From NCBI GenBank assembly GCA_964532155.1, contig CAZHGN010000059.1:1-7633 (forward strand): 7,633 nucleotides of DNA. Direction: 5' to 3'. Positions 1-5,947 of this stretch are shown here, one piece after another. Numbering within the stretch: position 1 is the first letter of the stretch; each line of letters opens with the position of its first letter. A model generated the notes under the pieces. The model was not told the origin of the DNA and did no database searches. It saw only the letters and a list, made by a program, of their open reading frames with translations. Source of the stretch: HGM11416 sp964532155 (lineage in GTDB: Bacteria > Bacillota > Clostridia > Christensenellales > Borkfalkiaceae). The position numbers and the translations under genes are program-made.

Positions 1-5
1 AATTC

Positions 6-41
6 AAAAACTGTCGCAGCCAAACGGTCGCGACAGTTTTT
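6..41. terminator. strong intrinsic terminator, probably bidirectional
   Basis: The arms CTGTCGC (11-17) and GCGACAG (30-36) pair perfectly. They are extended by A6-A10 pairing with T37-T41, giving about 12 bp around a 12-base loop. On the plus strand the stem runs straight into a run of seven T (37-43), and on the minus strand into TTTTT. It could end a plus-strand gene lying left of the window, or act as a backstop for transcription leaving the GH3 gene, although that gene ends more than 300 bases away. Confidence 0.8.
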
Positions 42-359
42 TTGCGTTCGATAATAAATTTTGGGGTGTGAAGAAAACACCAACGTTTATTGTAGAACCG
101 TATTATAATATATTTACATCGACTTTTCGATAAGAATAACGGCGAACTCCGTTGACTTTTAAATAATTTACACTATAACGCACAATAACCAAAAGCCGAT
201 AAAAGGCGCCACGGCACGTTCTATCGGCTTTGAATTTAGTTTTCGTTTTTTTTGTACAGCTGTTTAACTCCAACCGCAGTAGTTTTATATTGCACAACTA
301 CGATTATACGCCTGCCGCCACGATAAAATATACCCTTGCCACAGTTATATTCTTTATCA
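42..359. other. non-coding spacer downstream of the GH3 gene
   Basis: This AT-rich stretch of about 320 bases holds no credible gene. The only open frame of any length (minus strand, 103-297) starts at TTG, has no ribosome binding site and encodes a basic, low-information peptide. Visible structure is limited to a small 5-bp hairpin (GGTGT 65-69 with ACACC 77-81) and the 10-bp stem at 192-231, listed separately. I see no tRNA, rRNA or recognisable riboswitch. Confidence 0.6.
192..231 (-). terminator. candidate terminator stem after the GH3 gene
   Basis: AAAGCCGATA (192-201) and TATCGGCTTT (222-231) form a perfect 10-bp stem around a 20-base loop that contains the palindrome GGCGCC. Read on the minus strand, in the direction of the GH3 gene, the stem ends in TTTT and then GGTTATT, a short and interrupted U tract. 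Read on the plus strand it is followed by a T-rich stretch with a run of eight or more T near 245-253. The loop is large for a terminator, so a structured small RNA or 3' UTR element is an alternative. Confidence 0.45.
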
Positions 360-2663
360 TCAAAGGGCTTTAAACGTTTGCGACTTAATTATGCATTCGA
401 GAACGCGGCGGGCGGAGCGCTGAAGCATTCCGAGCGACAGCGAGCCGTTAGCATACTCTTCGGCAAGATCGTTATCGGTGCAAGTAGAGTCGTTGCCGCC
501 CATATATATATCGTTTTGCGCCTTAATCATTTCCGCAATATAACGAGAGTCGTGCATTCCGTTGGAGAACTTATCCGCTCTTGCACCCCAATCGCTCATG
601 ACCAAGCCGTCGAACCCCCATTCGCGGCGCAAAATCACGTCGGTAAGTCCTACGCTTGCGCAAGTCGAAACGCCGTTGACTCGGTTATAAGAAGTCATTA
701 TCGTCTGCACTTTGCCCGTGCGAACGGCAAGTTCGAACACCTTGAGGTAGATTTCGCGCAGGGCGCGTTCACTCAATATTTCGTCCTCGCTAGTGCGCTC
801 GTGTTCTTGACTGTTCACGGCGAAGTGCTTAGGCGTGCAGATGACGTCGTTATCCCAAAAATATCCGCAGACGGCGGCGTTAAAATTGCCTGCAAGGCGC
901 GGATCCTCTGAAAAATATTCAAAGTTTCTGCCGCCGAACGGATGGCGGTGAATATTAACACCCGGCCCCAAAATAATATCAACGCCGTACTCTTTCATTT
1001 CGTCGGAAAATCCTCTGAAAATAGGCTCGAGCCCCTCTTCGTCCCAAGTGGACGCAAGCAGCGTGCCCGACGGAATACACGTCGTTACGATATCCTTACA
1101 TTCGTCCATACGATCGGGGTCGTACATAGACGGTCCGGCAGGTCCGTCGCAAAGAGTAACGACCGGCACGCCGTGCTCGGCAAACGGCTCGGTCTTGCCG
1201 CCCATTACCGCCGCCGTACCTATAACCTTGGTTTTGCGACTGCCCCAGCCTTCCCCTCTTATAACGGTGAAAAGTTGTTCAACGGTAAACTGCCCTATAA
1301 ACTCGTCCATAGAACAAACGCCGTCGGCGACGTTTTTAAGCGTAAGACCGCGATCGCCGGTATAAGCGACAGCCGCCACCTCTTCGGTCGGATAATCGCA
1401 CTCGTATCCGTCGACGCGTTCCGTGCCGAATGCGGTAAGGCGAGTAAAACTTTGTCTCGGATGAAGCGCGTCGCTCGCTTTTTTAATTAAAATATCGTTA
1501 TCGAGCGTGTAAACGCCGACCTTTTCGTTATGCAAGCAGTCGTTGCCGACAAAAATCGCATAATCGCCCTTTTCCATAACGAACGAATGCCCGAAGCCGC
1601 ATGCGTTTTTATCGTCGAACGCCGACATTTCGTTAAGCTCAAACGATATTTCGACCGTCTGCCCCTCGCCGGGCAACAATTCTTTAGTCTTTTTATACGC
1701 AATAAGCTCTTTTGCGGCTTTGCCGAGCTTGCCCTGAGGCGCGGAAAAATACACCTCGACAACCTCTCTGCCCTTATAATCCCCGATATTTTCGACGTAT
1801 ACCGACAGTTTTGCGCTGCCGCCGCTTACCGCAAACGAGCGCGTTTCAATTTTAAAGGTAGTATACCCCAAACCGAACCCGAAAGGATAAACGATTTTGT
1901 CGAGCGCAAAGGTAAGGAAATACCTATACCCTACGAAAATATCCTCGAAGTGGATATTACGCGCGCTATCGCCGAAGGGAATATGGCCGTAAGCCTCAGG
2001 CTCGGCGATGGTCATCGGCAGTTTACCCGACGGAGCGACCGCTCCGACAAGCACGTCCGCAAGCGCCGCGCCGCCTTCCTGCCCGCCCTGCCAACACAAG
2101 AGCAAGCCGTTTATTTTATACTTTCTGAAAACGGTAAGATTAATAACGTTACCGCTGTTAAGAACGACTATAGTCTTTTTAAAATAGCGCGTTACAAATT
2201 CTATCGTACGCTCCTCTTCCTCGGTGAGCAGAAAATCACCGCGAACGTTTTGCATATCGAAACTCTCGCCGCACACGCGCGAGATCGCAATTACCGCTTT
2301 ATCGCAACGCGCCGCCGCGTCGCGAACGAAAGCCTCTTCCAACATCGGTTGTTTTTGAACGGGCGGAACTTTCCAGCCGTCGCCGGGATCGTACGGATTA
2401 TTCTTAATATAATCTTTATAAAAATCCTCGACCGCTTTATCGACGATTACTCTGCCCGAAACAGACGCATTAAGGTCGGTCGTATAAGGCGCGTTTACCC
2501 TACCGCCCGAACCGCTTCCGCTTTTCACGTATTCGAACTGTTCACGCCCGAAAATCGCAACTTTATCGGTCGGCTTAAGAGGCAACGCTCCGTCGTTTTC
2601 CAAAAGCACACAGCCCTCGGCGGCTATTTTTCTGCAATATGCGGTGTATTCTTTTCTATCCAT
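360..2663 (-). CDS. GH3 exo-beta-glycosidase with permuted domains
   Basis: This 767-residue GH3 enzyme should release terminal beta-linked sugars (glucose, xylose or N-acetylhexosamine) from oligosaccharides by a retaining mechanism. The domain order is reversed relative to most GH3 proteins. The alpha/beta sandwich comes first (about 15-270), with EGCVLLENDGALPL at 16-29, SGSGSGG at 48-54 and WQGGQEGG at 191-198. A fibronectin-III-like domain follows (about 285-375), then the TIM barrel (about 445-760). The barrel shows DGPAGP (506-511), GRNFEYFSEDP (578-588), KHF (612-614) and the nucleophile motif SDW with Asp691. Glu133 in CGESFD is the likely acid/base. This order is known from rumen Butyrivibrio and Ruminococcus albus beta-glucosidases. 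There is no signal peptide or membrane segment, so it should be cytoplasmic. ATG at 2663 follows AAGGAG with a 6-base gap, which fixes the start. Substrate cannot be read from sequence; beta-glucosidase is the default label. Confidence 0.93.
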   Translation of the reverse strand: MDRKEYTAYCRKIAAEGCVLLENDGALPLKPTDKVAIFGREQFEYVKSGSGSGGRVNAPYTTDLNASVSGRVIVDKAVEDFYKDYIKNNPYDPGDGWKVPPVQKQPMLEEAFVRDAAARCDKAVIAISRVCGESFDMQNVRGDFLLTEEEERTIEFVTRYFKKTIVVLNSGNVINLTVFRKYKINGLLLCWQGGQEGGAALADVLVGAVAPSGKLPMTIAEPEAYGHIPFGDSARNIHFEDIFVGYRYFLTFALDKIVYPFGFGLGYTTFKIETRSFAVSGGSAKLSVYVENIGDYKGREVVEVYFSAPQGKLGKAAKELIAYKKTKELLPGEGQTVEISFELNEMSAFDDKNACGFGHSFVMEKGDYAIFVGNDCLHNEKVGVYTLDNDILIKKASDALHPRQSFTRLTAFGTERVDGYECDYPTEEVAAVAYTGDRGLTLKNVADGVCSMDEFIGQFTVEQLFTVIRGEGWGSRKTKVIGTAAVMGGKTEPFAEHGVPVVTLCDGPAGPSMYDPDRMDECKDIVTTCIPSGTLLASTWDEEGLEPIFRGFSDEMKEYGVDIILGPGVNIHRHPFGGRNFEYFSEDPRLAGNFNAAVCGYFWDNDVICTPKHFAVNSQEHERTSEDEILSERALREIYLKVFELAVRTGKVQTIMTSYNRVNGVSTCASVGLTDVILRREWGFDGLVMSDWGARADKFSNGMHDSRYIAEMIKAQNDIYMGGNDSTCTDNDLAEEYANGSLSLGMLQRSARRVLECIIKSQTFKAL

Positions 2664-2669
2664 TTTTAA

Positions 2670-2675
2670 CTCCTT
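2670..2675 (-). promoter_or_regulatory. ribosome binding site of the GH3 gene
   Basis: AAGGAG on the minus strand sits six bases before ATG 2663. It is a near-ideal Shine-Dalgarno sequence and supports that start codon. Confidence 0.85.
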
Positions 2676-2692
2676 GTCGTGATCGCACGTTA

Positions 2693-2721
2693 ATCATAAC
2701 AGATTATATATAAAATTACAA
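2693..2721 (-). promoter_or_regulatory. promoter of the GH3 gene (extended -10 type)
   Basis: On the minus strand, TTGTAA (2721-2716) is followed after exactly 17 bases by TATGAT (2698-2693), with a TG one base before the -10 box. The -10 box matches the sigma-A consensus at 5 of 6 positions and the -35 box at 4 of 6. Predicted transcription start is near 2686, giving a leader of about 22 bases that contains the ribosome binding site. With the terminator on its far side, this suggests that the GH3 gene is transcribed independently of the GH109-like gene. Confidence 0.7.
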
Positions 2722-2737
2722 GCGCAAAAACATATAA

Positions 2738-2756
2738 ATCGATTTTCAAAATCAAT
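2738..2756. promoter_or_regulatory. operator-like dyad upstream of the GH3 promoter
   Basis: ATCGATTTT-C-AAAATCAAT is a 19-bp dyad with 8 of 9 arm positions matching. Its centre (2747) lies about 61 bases upstream of the predicted GH3 transcription start. That spacing is typical of activator sites just above a -35 box. It is also AT-rich, so it could be an incidental palindrome or part of a curved upstream region. The binding protein is unknown. Confidence 0.35.
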
Positions 2757-2762
2757 TTGCAA

Positions 2763-2811
2763 AAAAAACACAAAAAAATCTATAGTCAAGGGCAGAACTA
2801 AGTCTGCCCTT
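2763..2811 (-). terminator. terminator after the GH109-like gene
   Basis: AAGGGCAGA (2788-2796) and TCTGCCCTT (2803-2811) form a perfect 9-bp stem with a 6-base loop, starting 28 bases past the stop codon of the upstream minus-strand gene. In the minus-strand direction the stem is followed by nine mixed bases and then two long T runs within 2763-2779. The gap before the T run makes it less than ideal, but position and stem quality support termination between the two glycosidase genes. Confidence 0.65.
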
Positions 2812-2838
2812 AAAATTATTCGCCGCAAAACGCGGTAA

Positions 2839-4179
2839 TTATTCTTCGTCTTTTTTATCTTCTGTCTTTTCGGGAGCCGGTTCCACGTATACGGGTTCCT
2901 TGCCCTTAAGCCCTTCCGTTCCGAGGTCGGGGAAATCGGTTACGTCCAATCTCTGTCTGGTTTTCCACTCGCCGCGCGTGAAGTCGGGGAATTGCTGAAC
3001 CGAACCGCCCTCGGCTATAGATTTTTCCGAAAGTGCGGTTACGACCATCCAGCTTGCCGCGTCGTAAACGTCGAGCGCGAACGGTCTGCCCTCTTTTATG
3101 GTCTTAAAGAACGCCTTAAACATAAGGTAGTCCATTCCGCCGTGACCGAGCGTTTTTTCCTTTTCGGAAATATCGCGCCACTCGGCGACCTGATAATCGG
3201 AATATTTGTCGGCGTTGTCGCTGTATTTTACGATAAACTTTCTCGGTTCCCAGAACTCGTGCGGGCAGTGTACGTCGTCGAAATAGACAAGGTTGTTTTC
3301 TTGATTACACATACCCTTGGTACCGCGAACGGTAAGCTCACGCGAATAATATTTGGGGAGCGTGGTGTCGAGCGTAAGCGTAATGGTCTCGCCGTTTTCG
3401 CAAGTAATGATAGTGTTTACTATATCGCCTTGCTTAAAATGCTGACCGACGAGCGATTTATCGGGGTTTTTGTCCGTTTGCGCAAACGCCTCGAGCCCCG
3501 CCGCCTTGCTTGCGACGGAAACGAGACTAACGAATTGGTTACCTCTGTTTATATCGAGAATTTTCGCAATAGGTCCGAGCTCGTGCGTAGGATAGTTTTC
3601 GCAGTTTCTTTCTATATAGTTTTTCAAACGGTAATGCCTGTTCACGTTGCCGCCTAAGATCTCGTCGCGGAGGTCGTGGCTGTACGCGCCGTGGCAGTGA
3701 ACGATTTCCCCGAACGCGCCGTTACGGCAAAGCGAAGTCGCGAGCATTTCAAAGCTATCCCAGCAGCAGTTTTCCATAAACATAATGGGCGTTTTAGTGC
3801 GCTCGTAAGCGTCGACCAGTCTCCAGCAGTCGTCGATACAATAAGCGCCGCCGACCTCTAACGCAACGATCTTGCCCGCTTCCATACAAGCGACGGCGAT
3901 ATCCACGTGCGCTTCCCAAGCCGCGCTGATTAAGACCGCGTCCACGTTCTCGTCCTTTAAAAGTTCTGTATACGACGAATACGCCTTAGGCGTGTTACCT
4001 CTTTTTTCGGATACTACTTTTTGCGCGTCGGCGACTCTGTCCTCGTACACGTCGCAAACGGCAACGATTTCACTTTCTTCGCAAGCGAGAATGGTTCTTA
4101 TAAGCATAGCGCCGCGTTGACCGAGCCCGACTACGCCCATATTAACCTTTAAATCTGAAAAATCTTTCTTGTAAATCAT
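2839..4179 (-). CDS. GH109-like NAD-dependent glycosidase (Gfo/Idh/MocA fold), putative alpha-N-acetylgalactosaminidase
   Basis: The protein has 446 residues from the chosen ATG. An N-terminal Rossmann domain carries GLGQRG (18-23) and the acidic end of the NAD site (AVCDVYEDR, about 40-48). The rest resembles GH109 more than sugar dehydrogenases: MENCCWD (Glu136), SHDLR (His168), NYPTHELGPIAK (Tyr196, His199), YYSRELTVRGTKG (Tyr277-278), GHGGMDY (about 345-351) and a late PDFTRGEWK. GH109 enzymes use tightly bound NAD to cleave terminal alpha-GalNAc by an oxidation-elimination mechanism, and are about this long. The classical EKP lysine motif of dehydrogenases is replaced by LEVGGA. The last 20 residues are charged and low-complexity. 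No signal peptide is seen, unlike many secreted GH109 proteins. A longer frame begins at TTG 4194, but that codon lies within the ribosome binding site, so ATG 4179 is preferred. The main alternative is a sugar oxidoreductase of unknown substrate. Confidence 0.8.
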   Translation of the reverse strand: MIYKKDFSDLKVNMGVVGLGQRGAMLIRTILACEESEIVAVCDVYEDRVADAQKVVSEKRGNTPKAYSSYTELLKDENVDAVLISAAWEAHVDIAVACMEAGKIVALEVGGAYCIDDCWRLVDAYERTKTPIMFMENCCWDSFEMLATSLCRNGAFGEIVHCHGAYSHDLRDEILGGNVNRHYRLKNYIERNCENYPTHELGPIAKILDINRGNQFVSLVSVASKAAGLEAFAQTDKNPDKSLVGQHFKQGDIVNTIITCENGETITLTLDTTLPKYYSRELTVRGTKGMCNQENNLVYFDDVHCPHEFWEPRKFIVKYSDNADKYSDYQVAEWRDISEKEKTLGHGGMDYLMFKAFFKTIKEGRPFALDVYDAASWMVVTALSEKSIAEGGSVQQFPDFTRGEWKTRQRLDVTDFPDLGTEGLKGKEPVYVEPAPEKTEDKKDEE

Positions 4180-4185
4180 AATTAA

Positions 4186-4192
4186 CTCCTCC
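4186..4192 (-). promoter_or_regulatory. ribosome binding site fixing the GH109-like start
   Basis: GGAGGAG on the minus strand lies six bases before ATG 4179. The in-frame upstream TTG at 4194 overlaps this Shine-Dalgarno sequence, so translation should begin at 4179 and not five codons earlier. Confidence 0.88.
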
Positions 4193-4209
4193 AATTAAGA
4201 GCTGTTCGT

Positions 4210-4215
4210 ATAATA
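4210..4215 (-). promoter_or_regulatory. candidate -10 box of the GH109-like gene
   Basis: TATTAT on the minus strand would place transcription start near 4203, giving a 24-base leader with a perfect ribosome binding site. At 16-18 bases upstream there is no recognisable -35 hexamer (GGAATA or similar). A weak -35 is expected for a promoter that needs an activator, and the divergent AraC-family gene would be the natural candidate. That link is inference. Confidence 0.4.
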
Positions 4216-4216
4216 A

Positions 4217-4230
4217 GCGGAGGATTCCGC
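4217..4230. promoter_or_regulatory. GC-rich dyad in the divergent spacer
   Basis: GCGGA-GGAT-TCCGC is a perfect 5-bp inverted repeat, loosely extended by AATA and TATT outside it. It sits between the candidate -10 box of the GH109-like gene and the place its -35 box should occupy, which is a plausible regulator site. It is not a terminator, since no T run follows on either strand at useful distance. Confidence 0.3.
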
Positions 4231-4252
4231 CGTATTCCTATATTTTTTCGTC

Positions 4253-4263
4253 GTCAAGTTGAC
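4253..4263. promoter_or_regulatory. palindrome over the -35 box of the regulator promoter
   Basis: GTCAA-G-TTGAC is a perfect 11-bp palindrome. Its right arm supplies most of the -35 hexamer TTGACT (4259-4264) of the regulator promoter. Its left arm gives TTGACG facing the other way, although the matching minus-strand -10 position reads TACGGC, which is poor. A protein bound here would block the regulator's own promoter. AraC proteins more often bind direct repeats, so the dyad may simply reflect opposed -35-like hexamers. Confidence 0.35.
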
Positions 4264-4287
4264 TTAACGCCGATTTTGCTATATAAT
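4259..4287 (+). promoter_or_regulatory. consensus promoter of the AraC-family gene
   Basis: TTGACT (4259-4264, 5 of 6 to consensus) and TATAAT (4282-4287, perfect) are separated by exactly 17 bases. This is the best sigma-A promoter in the window. Transcription usually starts 6-8 bases after the -10 box, so the first transcribed base should fall at about 4294, the A of the regulator's ATG. No Shine-Dalgarno sequence lies between promoter and start. Confidence 0.85.
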
Positions 4288-4293
4288 ATCCGT

Positions 4294-5166
4294 ATGAAAG
4301 AAAAGCTTTTATTCGAAAGGCCGGAAGAATTCCGCGTATTTCCTTGGAACGATACGACCGATCCGGCAATAAAAATTCTCGGTTATCACGATTTTCGACA
4401 CGTCAAGCCGATCGTGCGGCCGCGAAGGCAGGATTTCCACACGCTGCACTTCGTAATATCCGGCAAAGGCACGCTCATTGTGAACGGCACACGGTACGAA
4501 GTGGGCGAAAATCAAGTCTTTTACGTCGACGACGAAACGCTCTTTAGCTATTATCCCGACGAAAAAGATCCGTGGCAGTATATATTTATCGAATTCCGCG
4601 GCGAAAGCGCCGTGAACTACGTTCGCTCGGCAGGCTTTTCGAGCAGTTCGCCCATAACCACGTCCGGCGAACCGTACAAGTTCCTCGAACTTGCGGTAAA
4701 CTGCTTCAACCGCGAGCAAATCCCATACGCAATGGCTATTTCCGTTTTCTGGCTGCTCGTTGCGTCCGTCACTATTCCGCAGGGCAGTGGTAGAAATAGG
4801 CAAGACGAGACGATAGAACGGCTTAAAGCGAGCATTAAAATGCGTTTTCTCGATCCCGATTTTTCGGTCGAATCGCTTTGCCGCGAGCAGTATATATCGC
4901 ACTCGCACCTATGCCGCGTTTTTAAAGCGTACGAGCAAATCACGGTTGCCGCATACGTTCGCCGCCTAAGGCTCGACTATGCCGCTTCGCTACTCGTTTC
5001 GTCCGACTACTCGCTGAAAAACATCGCGTTTATGTCGGGCTTTAAGGAGTACGAATACTTCTTCCGTTCATTCCGCAATCAATTCCGAATGACTCCTACG
5101 GCCTACCGCCAAAACTACTTGCAAGCGACGAACCGCAAAAACGAAAGCGACTCTACAGCGGAATAA
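4294..5166 (+). CDS. AraC-family transcriptional regulator
   Basis: This 290-residue regulator has the usual AraC layout. An N-terminal cupin-like sensing domain (about 40-110) contains HTLHFVISGKGTLIVNG and a YEVGENQVFYV strand pair, and probably binds a sugar. A helical linker follows, then two C-terminal helix-turn-helix motifs: SVESLCREQYISHSHLCRVFKA (about 191-212) and SLKNIAFMSGFKEYEYFFRSF (about 240-260), ending in the family signature MTPTAYRQ. It is divergent from the GH109-like gene and convergent with the esterase gene, so it most likely controls the surrounding enzymes in response to a released sugar. The frame extends upstream to a TTG at 4276, but that codon lies before the -10 box ends and would not be transcribed. 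ATG 4294 is therefore chosen even though no ribosome binding site precedes it. The natural inducer is unknown. Confidence 0.93.
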   Translation: MKEKLLFERPEEFRVFPWNDTTDPAIKILGYHDFRHVKPIVRPRRQDFHTLHFVISGKGTLIVNGTRYEVGENQVFYVDDETLFSYYPDEKDPWQYIFIEFRGESAVNYVRSAGFSSSSPITTSGEPYKFLELAVNCFNREQIPYAMAISVFWLLVASVTIPQGSGRNRQDETIERLKASIKMRFLDPDFSVESLCREQYISHSHLCRVFKAYEQITVAAYVRRLRLDYAASLLVSSDYSLKNIAFMSGFKEYEYFFRSFRNQFRMTPTAYRQNYLQATNRKNESDSTAE

Positions 5167-5188
5167 AACGCCGACTTTTCGCAAAAGC

Positions 5189-5824
5189 CTAAACTATTCC
5201 GCGTAATTTTAAATATTTTTCCAGCCCGTCCGCAATTACGCCGTGCCCGAAATTATTCGGGTGCAAGCCGTCGGCAAAAAGCTTGTCGCCACCGTCTGAC
5301 GACGGAAAATAAAAAACGTTTGATAGGTCGAGAACGTCGATACCGACGCTCTCGGCTTTTTTTCGTATTGCCTCACGGTATGCGCTAAGCGGAAGCCCCG
5401 CCACACATCTGCTATCCGAGGGCTTGTCCTCGTTAAAGCGCGGCAAAGGCAAAATATAACATAGTTTTTCTTTGCCGTATTTAGAAATTAAAATATCGGT
5501 CAAAGAGTTAAGCGCACCTAAAAAAGTGTATTCGTCCGTGCTTGAATCCGAGCCGAATTCGGCGTCGCCGTGCCCATAATCGTTCGTTCCGCCGAACATA
5601 AACACAAAGTCCGCAGGCGGCATAACATCGGCTCGGTCTATAAAGCAGTCGTCTTCGGCAAAACCGAAGAGCATCTTTTTTTGCCGAGCAATGCGAGTAG
5701 CACTTATCCCGTAATTCAGCTCGGTCGCCGAAATACCGCGACAAAGCCGTGTGGAATAACGCTCGCTCCGAGGCTCCGCACAGTACCCCTCGGTTATGCT
5801 ATCGCCTAAAAATGCTATTTTCAT
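5189..5824 (-). CDS. SGNH/GDSL-family esterase
   Basis: This 211-residue hydrolase carries all SGNH blocks: GDSITEG at 7-13 with nucleophile Ser9, NYGISAT at 37-43 with Gly39, GGTNDYG at 78-84 with Asn81, and DGLHPN at 185-190 with Asp185 and His188 completing the triad. Enzymes of this size remove O-acetyl or other acyl groups from sugars, or act as small-molecule esterases. Beside glycosidases, a carbohydrate deacetylase clearing acetyl groups that would block exo-glycosidases is the most likely role, but this is inferred from context. There is no signal peptide, since the catalytic block begins at residue 7. ATG 5824 is secure for the same reason, yet no Shine-Dalgarno sequence precedes it (AAAAAAACAACG). 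It is convergent with the AraC gene, with 22 bases between the two stops, and lies 123 bases downstream of the fucosidase gene on the same strand. Confidence 0.92.
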   Translation of the reverse strand: MKIAFLGDSITEGYCAEPRSERYSTRLCRGISATELNYGISATRIARQKKMLFGFAEDDCFIDRADVMPPADFVFMFGGTNDYGHGDAEFGSDSSTDEYTFLGALNSLTDILISKYGKEKLCYILPLPRFNEDKPSDSRCVAGLPLSAYREAIRKKAESVGIDVLDLSNVFYFPSSDGGDKLFADGLHPNNFGHGVIADGLEKYLKLRGIV

Positions 5825-5837
5825 CGTTGTTTTTTTA

Positions 5838-5843
5838 AGTATA
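5838..5843 (-). promoter_or_regulatory. candidate -10 box just before the esterase gene
   Basis: TATACT on the minus strand matches the -10 consensus at 5 of 6 positions. It would start transcription near 5831, leaving a leader of only about seven bases before ATG 5824. The -35 position (ACGAAG at 17-base spacing) is poor, so the call is tentative. Cotranscription with the fucosidase gene is the alternative, but that would still leave the esterase without a ribosome binding site. Confidence 0.35.
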
Positions 5844-5879
5844 CCGTGCGCCGAAAATTCCTTCGTATGCTTGCAAGTC

Positions 5880-5932
5880 GGTTGAAAGCAAGTTGGTCGA
5901 AAGCGAGCTTGTCAAGTAGCGCCAAAGGCGCT
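5880..5932. repeat. tandem 15-base repeat plus hairpin, copy 1
   Basis: Two near-identical units follow each other: GGTTGAAAGCAAGTT (5880-5894) and GGTCGAAAGCGAGCTT (5895-5910). A perfect hairpin follows, AGCGCC-AAA-GGCGCT (5918-5932). The same arrangement, in the same orientation, occurs at 7413-7468 on the other side of the fucosidase gene. The hairpin begins 15 bases past the fucosidase stop codon but has no T run after it on the minus strand, so it is not a standard terminator, although it could stabilise the mRNA 3' end. Confidence 0.7.
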
Positions 5933-5947
5933 CTGTTAAAGCGTAAA

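Noticed and set aside
103..297. Possible 64-residue minus-strand small protein
   Set aside because: The start is TTG with no Shine-Dalgarno sequence, the composition is basic without motif, and the frame runs through the 10-bp stem at 192-231.
1530..2669. Long plus-strand open frame (379 codons) opposite the GH3 gene
   Set aside because: It is antisense to a protein with complete GH3 motifs, has no family motif or ribosome binding site of its own, and is rich in Arg, Phe and Ile as expected for the complement of GC-biased codons. Shorter antisense frames over the other four genes are rejected for the same reason.
4276..4293. Upstream TTG start for the AraC regulator
   Set aside because: The codon lies upstream of and overlapping the -10 box, so it would not be in the transcript from the strong promoter, and it has no ribosome binding site.
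5175..5187. CTTTT-CGC-AAAAG between the convergent regulator and esterase genes as a shared terminator
   Set aside because: The stem is only 5 A/T-rich pairs with no T run beyond it. It is too weak to call, although some shared termination signal in this 22-base gap is plausible.
5910..5915. TTGACA on the minus strand as a -35 box for the esterase gene
   Set aside because: The sequence 17 bases downstream reads CTTGCT, which is not a -10 box, and the hexamer lies within the repeat junction.
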